Positions 1 through 9,295 of a stretch of DNA of 64,000 bases are shown here, piece by piece. The notes beneath the pieces were generated by a model. It saw nothing but the letters and a program-made list of their open reading frames with translations. It had not been told where the DNA came from and ran no database searches. Source of the stretch: Urechis unicinctus (lineage: Eukaryota; Annelida; Polychaeta; Xenopneusta; Urechidae). The translations under genes and the position numbers were made by a program. Position 1 is the stretch's first letter. Every line of letters starts with the position of its first letter. Location: positions 9,609,933-9,673,932 of the forward strand of contig CM067349.1 of assembly GCA_034190875.2 (NCBI GenBank), in the 5' to 3' direction.

Positions 1-79
1 CGTCACGCACGCCTAACTGGCGTTTCATGTTATCGCCTATCGCCCAGTGTTATCTACCGCTAAAACACCGCCAACTTAC

Positions 80-461
80 CGCGGACACAGCCCTGTTTGC
101 TGGTGAGGTACGACTTGAGTTCGGTTCCGCACGGGGGTCGCTGTGGAAAAAGTCCACTGTGTACAGTACCCTCACAGCTCACTCTCCCACTGCACAGTCC
201 GTCCATGATCGACAACACATCCACGTGACATCCCAATCTCCCCAAATCCTCCTTCACACACTTCCCTACAGCCAGTCTCCCAAACATAGCTTCGTGCAGC
301 AATATAACACTGTCTGTTCCGCATTGTATGTGGAACTTTTCTCCGTCACAATATTCCTCTACAGCCCTCGAGAGCGGACCAGTGTGTGTACCGTGTATAG
401 TCAATCGGACACACATGATCAGGAAGACACACAATAAATGATTCCTGAACAGACTTTCCAT
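80..461 (-). CDS. V1: leader + SUEL lectin first exon
   Basis: I start at the ATG at 461 because it opens a hydrophobic leader (HLLCVFLIMC); an in-frame ATG at 533 is an alternative. The lectin domain runs from EYCDGE to GCVRG. The usual YGR triplet is FGR here (AMFGRLAVGKCV). The last third reads TVHSGLF then PPCG. The donor GTAAGT follows base 80 in phase 1. The upstream GAGGCTC element is at 567-573, about 110 bases before the ATG. Confidence 0.83.
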
Positions 462-825
462 TACCACATATATCCAGCAGCCAACTGCTAGCACTCTGTC
501 GATACTATGATGACACAGACTGGTATGAACCACAAATAAACATCCAAGATAGAATTGAGATTTGGTGAGGCTCCCAACCAGTCATCCAGAAATTACACCC
601 ATTTACTTAGTTTGAGACTGAACCAAGTGTGCAGCAATCTTTCAAACGTTTGTTAATGAATGCATGATTTCTAACACCAGCAATGATGTTAATAAATCAA
701 GATAAGTCTCCGTCCAAACTCTTCAAGTGGAATATAAATGCAAATTAACGCTAATACTACTACCCTAACCACTCAGCAACGCTCGACCAAGATTCCGCTC
801 TAAGACCAAAGAGTTTAGTCCTTAC

Positions 826-1193
826 CTGGTTGACATTGATACGATGCCTCTAGGTACATACGTCTGTCGCCGCACGGGGGCGCTACGTCAAACACCCCGC
901 TATGCACGACCAGACGACACTCACGTTGACCGGAACACGTCTGATCGATAACCCACGTGACGTCTACGTGACAGCCAAGTTTACCGAGATCCTCACCGAC
1001 ACACTTTCCTAACTTCATTCTCCCGTAGCGGGCAGATGACATCACAATAACTCGGCCGGCCTCACAGCGTCCAGTAAAAGATTCTCCTTCACAATGCTCA
1101 GATACTTCCTCTAATGCTAAACGCTCCAAAGGAAACTACCGTAATAGCTGTACAAATCACTGTTAAGAAGAATTTATCCAAAGCAGATAACAT
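826..1193 (-). pseudogene. V2: leader and lectin domain in different frames
   Basis: A leader opens at ATG 1193 (MLSALDKFFLTVICTAITVV), but its frame hits a stop just where the lectin domain begins. The domain (HCEGESF, ARYGRMKLGKCV, VVHSGVFDVAPPCG, CQPG) is in the next frame, which has a stop just upstream at 1136-1138. One base gained or lost near 1100-1130 explains it. The donor after 826 is intact. The element is at 1308-1314. This is either an inactive exon or a one-base sequence error. Confidence 0.6.
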
Positions 1194-1401
1194 GATGACA
1201 GCAGGCCTCTCTAAATGTGAATTCTACAAACTCCACCCACTGTACCGCAATCAAAACTAAAATTAAAACCCAAACCGACCGCATAATATTCAAATTAGTC
1301 AAGTTAGTGAGGCTCCCAATGATAAGAGCCATTACTCACCAAATAAACAACCATTCAGGAGCCATTCCGAGACAAAACACCTGGAAAGTTGTGAAATATA
1401 C

Positions 1402-1747
1402 CTGCGATACATTGATAATCCAGTGAAAGATAACTCCTCGACTCCCCACAGGGAGCGCTGGCGTCGAACAGTCCGCTAAACACGGGAATCTCACAGCTTT
1501 GTCGTCCACTACATCTCGCATCCATCGTCGCTACAACATCGGCGTTACACCCCAACTTGCCGTGATCTTCTAACACACACCGGCCTAACTCCATACGGCC
1601 ATATAGGGCTGACTTAACCCATAAAACTGATGTCCCAGCGCAGTCGACATTGACAGTCTCCCCATCACAATAGCTATATGATATGCCATTTGTAACACGA
1701 AGATGCACGGTAGTTGATATAAAAAGAACAAATGTTCTGAAATCCAT
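1402..1747 (-). CDS. V3: leader + SUEL lectin first exon
   Basis: Start ATG 1747 gives leader MDFRTFVLFISTTVHL; ATG 1780 is also in frame. The domain reads SYCDGE, ALYGRMELGRCVLED, LGCNADV, then VFSGLFDASAPCGE and CIAG. The donor GTATAT follows 1402. The element is at 1874-1880 and an octamer-like ATTTGCAT lies between it and the ATG at 1850-1857. Confidence 0.85.
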
Positions 1748-2049
1748 CCTTATTTCATGAAGAATCGGACAGTATAGCATTTCTTCAGGTATACTACGGC
1801 CATCTTAGAGCCACCTACTGGGTTTTGGCTTACATTATCGGCAAACTTCATTTGCATAACCCTAACTCACGGCGAGGCTCCCGATGGGAAGGACCGTCAG
1901 TACAGACGAAATACTGTTTTTGGTCGCTGATTTGTCGGCCCAAAACTGATTTACGATCGCATTTACACAGCGGGCAAATGTGGTCGGGACACTGCGCGAA
2001 TACAAACGCCGCTCTCGTACTGCCGCCATACTGGGTGTTCAGAACCTAC

Positions 2050-2400
2050 CTTCTACACACAGATACTGGGCCTCCAGGTACACCTTCAGTTCGCCACACA
2101 CCTCCACCTGTCCAAACAAGCCGCTATGGACCACTGCCTCACACCTCCCCTTCCCGCCACACAGCGCGTCCATGGCGCTGATGACGTCACGCTGACAACC
2201 CAGTCTCCCGTGGTCCTGCTTGACACACCTGCCTAGGTTCATCCGCCCATACTGAGCTGTCCTCATCAGTATAACCTCACCTGACGGGCACTGGGCCGTT
2301 AACTGGTGCCCTTCACAGTACTCTCCGACGCTGCAATGGGGCCAACCAAGCGCGAGAGTGCAATGCACGCATATACAAGTAAATGCCTAACTTCTGGCAT
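2050..2400 (-). pseudogene. V4: leader and lectin domain out of frame
   Basis: The likely leader starts at ATG 2400 (MPEVRHLLVYACIALSRLVG) and runs to SE, where the next codons should read YCEG. An extra AG (GAGAGTAC where GAGTAC is expected) throws the frame. The lectin domain itself is open: EYCEGHQL, AQYGRMNLGRCV, VVHSGLFGQVEVCGE, CVEG. The donor follows 2050. The element at 2581-2587 has a weaker second half (CTAAACGG). A different ATG at 2552 opens an unrelated hydrophobic frame. Confidence 0.58.
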
Positions 2401-2826
2401 TTTAGACATATCACAGGAACAAATGTAGTCCATTTGATGCAAATGATGTACTCCAATATAAGATCTAACTCACTAACAGCTGAGTGATAACGGAAGCACA
2501 ATATACAACCAAGACACGCGAATAAGATAATGTAATGCATATTCAATATCATTACAGTTATATATTAGGATTGTTGGTGTGAGGCTCTAAACGGTACGGG
2601 GACATCTGTCCTATAGATCACTTTCCGAACTAATCTGAAATGTTGTGTGTTCATAATCGCATTAAAATTTGGACATGCGCTCCGATGGGAATACTAATAT
2701 ATAACACACAGACTTAATCAATAACTGAAAATATTGAGAGCAAATGACAACGATTTGTGTTCATTTATAAAAATTGAAATGGAAGAATGACTGGAATGTG
2801 ACATTTAAAACCCGATTTCCACGCAC

Positions 2827-3169
2827 CTGCTACACATCGTGACGTTATATCCAGGTAGACTTTCAGCTCATCACAAGGCACCTCCACATCAAACAAACCT
2901 GAGTGGACAACAGCATCACATCGGTGTCTACCTGAGCACAGTCCGTCAGCTATTCCAATCACATCCATCTGACAGCCCAGGTAACCCCTGTCCACCGTCA
3001 CACACCGTCCGCGCACCATTCGGCCGTACTTAGCTTCTTCCATCAAAACAACGTATCCAGAAGGACAATCGAACTCAAGTCTCTCCCCGTCACAAAACTC
3101 CACCGAGTTCACGGGAGATGCTAGAACGAAGCAAAGTGATATAGTCAGCGCTATTTGACACCAACACAT
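2827..3169 (-). CDS. V5: leader + SUEL lectin first exon
   Basis: ATG 3169 opens MCWCQIALTISLCFVLASPV. The domain has EFCDGE, AKYGRMVRGRCV, LGCQMDV, VVHSGLFDVEVPCDE and CVAG. The donor GTGCGT follows 2827. The element is at 3284-3290. V5 is the most distal intact exon of the left unit; beyond it lies the 3' flank of unit A. Confidence 0.87.
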
Positions 3170-3290
3170 GTTGTCCGTTTTAAGCTTTGATGTGCCAAAC
3201 TAGACTGGCGATCCCATTCTCTTTCGTGCTTACTTGAAACTGCATTATTTATGAGTTGTTATATGTTAAGTATATATCAGCGCGAGGCTC

Positions 3291-4575
3291 TCGACAAGTG
3301 GATCTGGGATATCAGTATAAATAGCGCTTAAGTACAGGTGATTTATAGAATTTTCAATACCATTTGTCGATGAATCTTTATATATTAGCTTATGAATATA
3401 ATATTCGCATTAAGGCATTATTGTATAAATTCTGATAAATCATGATTCAATAATGGATCGTTTATTGCAGACGTGATTTATAAGTGGTTTGTGTAATGGT
3501 CAGGACAGACTCATATATATGCAAATAATGATTTATATCGGATGATGTCAAACAATATTTAAGAAATTGTGAGCACTTATGTCATAATTTAGGAATACCA
3601 GAAAAACCCATTCGATAACACGGTGTTGACATTCAAGTAACCGATTATAAATTCCCGTAAGTAATATGTGCATGATTATAGTAATGGCCAGCTCGCGGTG
3701 TATCCTCATTAACGGCACTAAGTGATACCCTCTCGATGGAATGATCTATTTCAGTCTGACCATATGTGAAATTGCTCAACGATAAAGGCAACAACTGCTG
3801 GGTAATTATGCAACCAGAAATCATCCTTATCTGTGACAAACTTAGCTCGAAGTTGACGACACACTTTGAAACAATATTCCTGGGACGTAATGCTGGTAAG
3901 AACCCGGCCCAGAGGCCTGGTCGACATGACATGAATTACCAAATCAATACTTCACCTCCCATCACTGATCGTTGATACTTCATCCATTCTTAATAAACAT
4001 CAGGAATTATGTCAATAATGATATCAAATGCTTTGGTTGGACAAAATGAATTGATTACGTAACTGTGGTTGTTTTATGCTCCACTAGCCAGGCTTCTGTG
4101 TATAAATCTAGCATATATTTATAGTATAATTCAGAAGATATTCCCAGGCTTAAGCACACACCACTTAATAAGTAATATTCTTTCCTAAAAAAATCATGTA
4201 ATGCAGACACACCTTAGATTTCTGAATTTGGATTAGCTTCCAATCTAATCTCGTGATCAACATTCACACTTGATAAGCTACACCAATAATGGATAAAAAC
4301 TCAGTTTACACAACAAACTTCACTTCAAGCAATTGCGGTTTGTTCTCTGCTACATTCAGATCATAGGAACATATTATATCACATGACAAAAGAACACATG
4401 CATATATATGCTTAAATCAAACATATAAAGAGTTAATCACAAATACACTTAAACAATACACATCAATATATATATATATATTATACATATGGACAGTTTC
4501 TAAAAGGACGCTCTAAAAACAATTGCAGTAGATCAATCATACGTTATGCCATACAAAAGCTAGAAAAGGAAGCAA
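3291..4575. other. Spacer between left unit and unit A; 3' flank of unit A
   Basis: The stretch is AT-rich with no lectin, CUB or sushi coding sequence on either strand, and short open frames around 3.65-3.98 kb look random. On the minus strand it follows the unit A tail exon, so it should hold the unit A 3' untranslated region. The first AATAAA I see on that strand is at 3461-3466, which is far away. The true polyadenylation site cannot be assigned. Confidence 0.5.
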
Positions 4576-4583
4576 ACCCCTGT

Positions 4584-4795
4584 CACTGGGGCCTGACGAC
4601 TATAAGCGTCTTGTACTGGCCAGACTCCGGGGGATCACTGGGGCCTGACGACTATAAGCGTCTTGTACTGGCCAGACTCCGGGGGATCACTGGGGCCTGA
4701 CGACTAGAAGTGTCTTGTACTGGCCAGACTCCGGGGGATCACTGGGGCCTGACGACTATAAGTGTCTTGTACTGGCCAGACTCCGGGGGCAACAT
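4584..4795 (-). repeat. 52-bp tandem repeat, four copies, covering the end of the unit A tail exon
   Basis: Copies start at 4584, 4636, 4688 and 4740 with an exact 52-bp spacing and very few differences. The rightmost copy is the real end of the coding exon (codons for SGQYKTLIVVRPQ and the stop). The other three lie beyond the stop. Unit B has a single copy, so the amplification is specific to unit A and probably recent. Confidence 0.9.
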
Positions 4796-5063
4796 CGTAT
4801 TGTTGTACATGAGACTCTGGTTAAGATTGTTCCTATAAGGCAGCGTGACAGCTGTGGCCATGTTGTTAGGCACGTTGCTAGGGTTAGCAGGTGCGTTGCC
4901 AGGCGTAAAGCAGAAGTCATAAAGAGCGTCCTCTGTTTCATCGCGGGGAGCTCCGCCCGGGTAGGAGGGCATCATGTATTCGGAATCTGGCCGGGAACCA
5001 GAGCCCTTAGGCAGCTTGGGGTATGTTGATTTCATCTTGGCTATTTGAGCCTCCATGTTTTTC
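4739..5063 (-). CDS. C5-A: cytoplasmic tail exon of unit A
   Basis: This exon follows the membrane span and starts with RKNMEAQIAKMK; it ends at the stop at 4739-4741. The tail is about 107 residues and carries tyrosines in short motifs: SEYMMPSYP (YxxP-like), ALYDF, LPYRNN and LMYNNT (both YxN, the GRB2-SH2 pattern), and GQYKTLIV (YxxL followed by hydrophobics, ITIM-like but with G at -2). Asparagine and proline are common. From SEYMMPSYP to the stop the protein is the same as C5-B. A role in phosphotyrosine signalling is inferred from these motifs. Confidence 0.87.
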
Positions 5064-5236
5064 CTGTTGGTTGTGGAAAAGAATCACATATTATCCTAAG
5101 ATCAATATAGACAATTATTAAACAAATTTGTGTGGGATAATATATCTTAGTAATCAGCTATACAAAACAACACACAAAAATATGTATACATTGTTTAGAG
5201 AATTGTGAAACATGAAACTGTGTTACGCGAACGTAC

Positions 5237-5318
5237 CGTCGCCAGCAGACAATACCCACGGTGACTATAGCAAGACAGGCCACGATACTGCCTGCCACGA
5301 TCAACGTCATCACCACAT
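5237..5318 (-). CDS. C4-A: transmembrane exon of unit A
   Basis: This 82-nt exon encodes DVVMTLIVAGSIVACLAIVT then VGIVCWRR. It is a single hydrophobic span with a basic stop-transfer end (WRR), as in type I receptors. The acceptor follows TTGCAG and the donor is GTACG. It enters in phase 1 and leaves in phase 2. A cysteine sits near the inner face (IVCW), where palmitoylation is possible. Confidence 0.9.
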
Positions 5319-5522
5319 CTGCAATCACCAGAAGGCCTCAGTCACTGCTGAATTCTGCCACATCTTACACTGCTAGCATGTATCATTGCCTGACATTGCC
5401 ATTCAAACGATACGTATACCAAACTATAATCCCTTATAACATCGCCCACCTCGCAAACATATCATAGTTCGCTTGTTGAAATAAGAGCTATAGTTAATCA
5501 CAAATGACATTTGTTCGTTATA

Positions 5523-5611
5523 TAAGATTAACCTTGACAAGACAATGATTAACCTTGACAAGACAATGATTAACCGTGACAAGACAATGATTAACCTTGA
5601 CAAGACAAAGA
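5523..5611. repeat. 21-bp tandem repeat, about four copies, in the C4-C3 intron of unit A
   Basis: The unit is TTAACCTTGACAAGACAATGA, repeated with one or two substitutions. It ends a few bases from the donor of exon C3-A and is not present in unit B. Confidence 0.85.
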
Positions 5612-5615
5612 TTAC

Positions 5616-5675
5616 CATCTGGAATCCAGGGCTCTTCTTTTTCGGCCCCTTTAACAGATGACTTTTGCTGCATAC
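5616..5675 (-). CDS. C3-A: juxtamembrane linker exon of unit A
   Basis: This 60-nt exon encodes GMQQKSSVKGAEKEEPWIPD, a charged stalk between the sushi-like domain and the membrane span. It is phase 1 at both ends. Only the EEPWxP/EEPFLP core is shared with C3-B. No domain is recognised. Confidence 0.8.
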
Positions 5676-5972
5676 CTGCTGAAAAGGAACGACACCAAAC
5701 AAATCAATACAGCAACAAATTACATGGTTAGCAATGTGAGGTCAACAAGTCTGAGAATTAAAAAACACGCTTTCGGTAATGCTTGAACACCTTAAACTGA
5801 TGAAGCATATCAAGAAATGACTGAGTATCTGGTCTATCATTCAGTTACACGATTTAGCCTGCTATTAAGAATATGAAGTGCTTAAAATTTAAGGGCAATA
5901 AATTGGTATGGGCAAAGCATATTGGTGCCTATAGAATGTAATTGCTTAATCATCGATTATACTAAAGTTTAC

Positions 5973-6119
5973 CTGCCGAGCAGTTACCGACCACGCCCAC
6001 CCACGTGTTATCCACACAACGCAGGTGCCAGGTTTGACGAGAATGGTCGCAGCCTATTGTACTCTCATCCCCGTCTCGACTGACAGAGCCGAACTTTGGC
6101 GACGCAAGGTCAGGACAAC
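5973..6119 (-). CDS. C2-A: short sushi/CCP-like exon of unit A
   Basis: The 147-nt exon encodes about 49 residues from SCPDLASPKFGSV to GNCSAG. It has four cysteines in the order C-C-C-C, and W residues in TWHLRC and NTWVGVVGNC, like a small complement-control (sushi) module; the family call is made from this pattern. It enters and leaves in phase 1. C2-B is clearly homologous (CPNLAAPKHGWV). Confidence 0.82.
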
Positions 6120-6235
6120 CTATGACTAGATGTGAAAACCAACGCTACTTTTCTTAGTTTGCATACAGAGAGTAAGATTAAGCGAACTAAAAATGGTTTT
6201 AAAATGATTGATTAATGGAAATTAAGAATATTTAC

Positions 6236-6604
6236 TTTCAAACTTTATCATGAAGTGGGGGTTGTCCACGCCGGTGTTCCATTCTATCTGAAGCTCGTTT
6301 GAGTTTGATGTCATCAACTCTCGTTCGCGACCTTGACCTCCACAAATCTGCGTTCTCTGCCTCGTCTTCGACTCTATAATATCACCATAATGCACGCAAC
6401 CAGACCATGCATTGCCTGTGTTCGGACGGAAGTCGATCAACCCAGCTTTAATCAGCTGTCCTGGAGACGCATGAACTTTCATGGAATGGGGAGGTTGGTC
6501 GATGCAGGACAGCGCCATGATGTCCTTGCCGAGAAGATAGACGGGCGAGCGAGTGAGACTAAGAGAACGGTCAGGCGAGTGGCAGACGGGCGACGCGTCC
6601 AGAA
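6236..6604 (-). CDS. C1-A: CUB-like constant exon of unit A
   Basis: The 369-nt exon starts at VLDASPVCHSPDRSLSL in phase 1, immediately joinable to any V exon. It runs through GLIDFRPNTGN, YGDIIES, QICGGQGRE, SNSNELQIEW and HFMIKFES. The late pattern ICGG - SNxLxIxW - HFxIKFES resembles the end of CUB domains (CG - S.N.L.v.F.S - GF.lrY), so I call it CUB-like with moderate confidence. The acceptor is TGTACAG. An ATG in the leader-like sequence upstream of the acceptor is intronic. Confidence 0.78.
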
Positions 6605-6699
6605 CTGTACACAGACAGGGACAGGCAAACAGTAAAATAGCGAAATATAGAACATAAATAGTACACCTTGAGTTTACATCCAAACCCCGAAGCCTCTAC

Positions 6700-7051
6700 C
6701 TGCCACACACGTAAACTCGACCTCCAGATACACCTGCAGTTCTGAGCACGGCACGTCCACCTTAAATATGCCCCTGTTTACATTAGCTACGTCACACGTC
6801 CGTCTACCGGAGCATCTCTGATCCATGATGGCCGTGACGTCCGCGTGACAGCCCAGGTAGCCCAGGTCGACCTTGACACAGCGACCTAGCTCCATACGGC
6901 CGTAAAGAGCCCGGCGGATGACCACCACCTCGTCATGTCCACACTGTAGGGCCAGTTTCGCCCCATCGCAATATTCCTTTGTCTCGCTCCGAACTTTTCG
7001 ATAGAGTAACACCCAGAATATCCATGTGATGAATATAGAAACTGTCACCAT
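6700..7051 (-). CDS. V6: leader + SUEL lectin first exon, nearest to C1-A
   Basis: ATG 7051 opens MVTVSIFITWIFWVLLYRKV. The domain reads EYCDGAKLALQCGHDEVVVI, ALYGRMELGRCVKVD, LGCHADV, NVNRGIFKVDVPCSE, CVAG. It is nearly the same protein as V19, the exon next to C1 in unit B. The donor GTAGAG follows 6700; only ~95 bp of intron separates it from C1-A. The element is at 7167-7173. Confidence 0.9.
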
Positions 7052-7381
7052 AGTCCTTTCGGAGGCTGACCAAGTCTATAGCTTACAGAACCAGTCGACT
7101 CTCGCGATATAAATACCTCACTTATATACCCCATATCATTGGCATTTTTCAATGAGCCACAATCGTGAGGCTCCCTATGGTTCTGCTATAACAGACTCAA
7201 ATGGAGTTACCATTGATGGATTCAAATTCATACTACATGTTTGATCGTCCAGTCTGTGTATTAAGTTAGGATCAGCTGTTTGACGCATGCGTGTCTCGAG
7301 TCGATGTGATCACATGTACCTTTGCGTGTGACAAAAGCAATTAATTCTTCCTACCATAGAAGCTCATACAACCTGTCTTAC

Positions 7382-7742
7382 CTGGGACGCATGTGTGGCT
7401 GAGTTCTAGGTGCATACTCAACTCGGAACACGGCAGATCCAAATCAAACAAGCCTCTATTCACACTCTCCACGCTACACTGACTCCTGCCACTACAGAGG
7501 TCATCGAGTACACTTGTCACATCCTCTTGACACCCCAGTAAACCGTAATCGACCTTGACACATTTACCTAGTCGTATTCTCCCAAACACGGCCTTTTTCA
7601 CATACATCACTTGTCCGGATTGACATGACAACTCCATGCTCTCTCCGTCACAGTATTCCACAGTGAGCGTGTCGATGTATGCACCGTAACATCGGGCAGA
7701 GATAAGTCCAACGCTAAACACCATCACCCACCATAATTCCAT
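7382..7742 (-). CDS. V7: leader + SUEL lectin first exon
   Basis: ATG 7742 opens MELWWVMVFSVGLISARCYG. The domain has EYCDGE, AVFGRIRLGKCVKVDYG, LGCQEDV, SVNRGLFDLDLPCSELSMHL and CVPG. FGR replaces YGR, as in V8, V9, V21 and V22. The donor GTAAGA follows 7382. The element is at 7880-7886. Confidence 0.9.
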
Positions 7743-8007
7743 GATGTTCTATTTCCTAAACGCCCCGGGAACACACAACCTACAACCGTATTCATAGACA
7801 AAAGTTTCAATGACTTAGTTGCTGGGTCACTAGTATTTATAACTTCCCCGCGATGCATTGCAAATGTAGGGAAAACAGTGAGGCTCCCAATGGATACTAC
7901 AAGCTAGTTCAATTGCCGATTTGAAATTAGTCGACACCTCGACTTAAATCGTCCGCTGGTGAATGGTAAGGATGCCTCAGTGAAACCCGCTATTTATTAC
8001 AACTCAC

Positions 8008-8404
8008 CTGGAACACAAAGGTAAGTCAGATCAAGGTGTAGACTCATCTCGCTGCACGGCAGATTCACCTCAAACAATCCACGATGCAGATGACCTAGGT
8101 CACAGGTTCTACGCCCGCTACACAACCTGTCCATGTGTGCTGTGACGTCACTCTGACAGCCCAGAGAACCCAGATCAGACTTCACACACTTCCCTAGTTT
8201 GATCCTACCAAACTGGGCTGATCTTATCAGAATAACGTTCTCTCCTGGGCATTGAAAATGAAATCTTTCTCCCGTGCAATATTCCTGCTCCATGGGTACT
8301 TCATTCGAATAAACTTGATTGAAGAAGGCTATGATAAAAGATAGCGCTTTTAATTGCAATAAACTAAGCTTATCGAGTTGCCGGTCAGCAGTTGCACAAT
8401 TCAT
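8008..8404 (-). CDS. V8: leader + SUEL lectin first exon
   Basis: The frame is open from ATG 8479, but ATG 8404 places the hydrophobic leader (LSLLQLKALSFIIAFF) closer to the N-terminus; either may be used. The domain (EYCTGERFHFQCPGENVILI, AQFGRIKLGKCV, HLHRGLFEVNLPCSEMSLHL, CVPG) is nearly identical to V9 while the leaders are unrelated. The donor follows 8008. The element is at 8543-8549. Confidence 0.87.
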
Positions 8405-8763
8405 GCTTAGATCAGCGAGATGACCGCCCACAGCGTGGTTAGTTCTCAACCTCACGTAAATGACGATTACTTTGTACATGCTGTGACCACTGCAAATCCA
8501 CAGGGAGATTTAATGAATATGAATGAAGACCAGCAAAGCAATGAGGCTCCCCATGTTTCGCGTAGACACAAAGCCGAAATATGCATTTCATAGCGATTGA
8601 CTGGAAAACTGCAATAGCAATGAAACCTCAAATTAATTACAGTTTTGCTTCATACGACATTTCTAAAGAGATCCCACTCAGTAAGATTGATGGCATGATT
8701 TTCTGCCTCCGGGTGTATGTCTAATACCATCAAAATAGTACAATTCAACAATGCTCAACCCAC

Positions 8764-9109
8764 CTGAAACACACATGTAAGACAGATCCAGGTGTAAACT
8801 CATCTCGCTGCACGGCAGATTCACCTCAAACAATCCACGATGCAGATGACCTAGGTCACAAGTACCACGCCCGCTACACAACCTGTCCATGTGTGCTGTG
8901 ACGTCACTCTGACAGCCCAGAGAACCCAGATCAGACTTCACACACTTCCCTAGTTTGATCCTACCAAACTGGGCTGATCTTATCAGAATAACGTTCTCTC
9001 CTGGGCATTGAAAATGAAATCTTTCTCCATCGCAATATTCCTGTCTCAACTGTACTTCCTCTGATGACCTTACTACTGTTGTAGCCATGATAACAAACAC
9101 GGTTATCAT
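8764..9109 (-). CDS. V9: leader + SUEL lectin first exon, near-copy of V8
   Basis: ATG 9109 opens MITVFVIMATTVVRSSEE; an upstream in-frame ATG lies at 9160. From EYCDGERFHFQC to NLPCSEMSLHLDL the protein differs from V8 at very few positions, and the DNA is also nearly identical. Leader, tail of the exon and intron differ. The donor GTGGGT follows 8764. The element is at 9289-9295. Confidence 0.89.
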
Positions 9110-9295
9110 CCATAACCCACCCGAACAGTCACGTCGGTGTACGACAGCAAAACAATACATGATGTATCAAACACGGTCAGGACATACAGTTGTGACCAGC
9201 GAGGCCTTATATCCATGCCGAGTACTGCTATGTAACAGCATCAAATCGCGATTTCTGAATATTTATTTAATTAGCATATAGGTAGGGTGAGGCTC

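Larger units (their letters stand above)
1..3290 (-). other. Left lectin-receptor unit, partial: V exons V1-V5
   Basis: Five leader-plus-lectin exons lie in a row with no constant exons between them and base 1. Because transcription runs right to left, their constant exons must lie outside the window. Their last third shares a subtype not seen in the other units (xVHSGxF followed by PPCG or similar). V2 and V4 are frame-disrupted. Unit assignment is inferred from the layout of units A and B. Confidence 0.75.

Noticed and set aside
27-437. Open frames on the + strand opposite the V exons throughout 0-46 kb
   Set aside because: They mirror the lectin exons on the minus strand; they lack leaders, conserved cysteine spacing and splice context, and recur at the same places over each exon.
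4584-4739. Copies of the tail end as additional coding exons
   Set aside because: They follow the stop codon directly without splice acceptors and are exact tandem repeats, so they are 3' UTR repeats.
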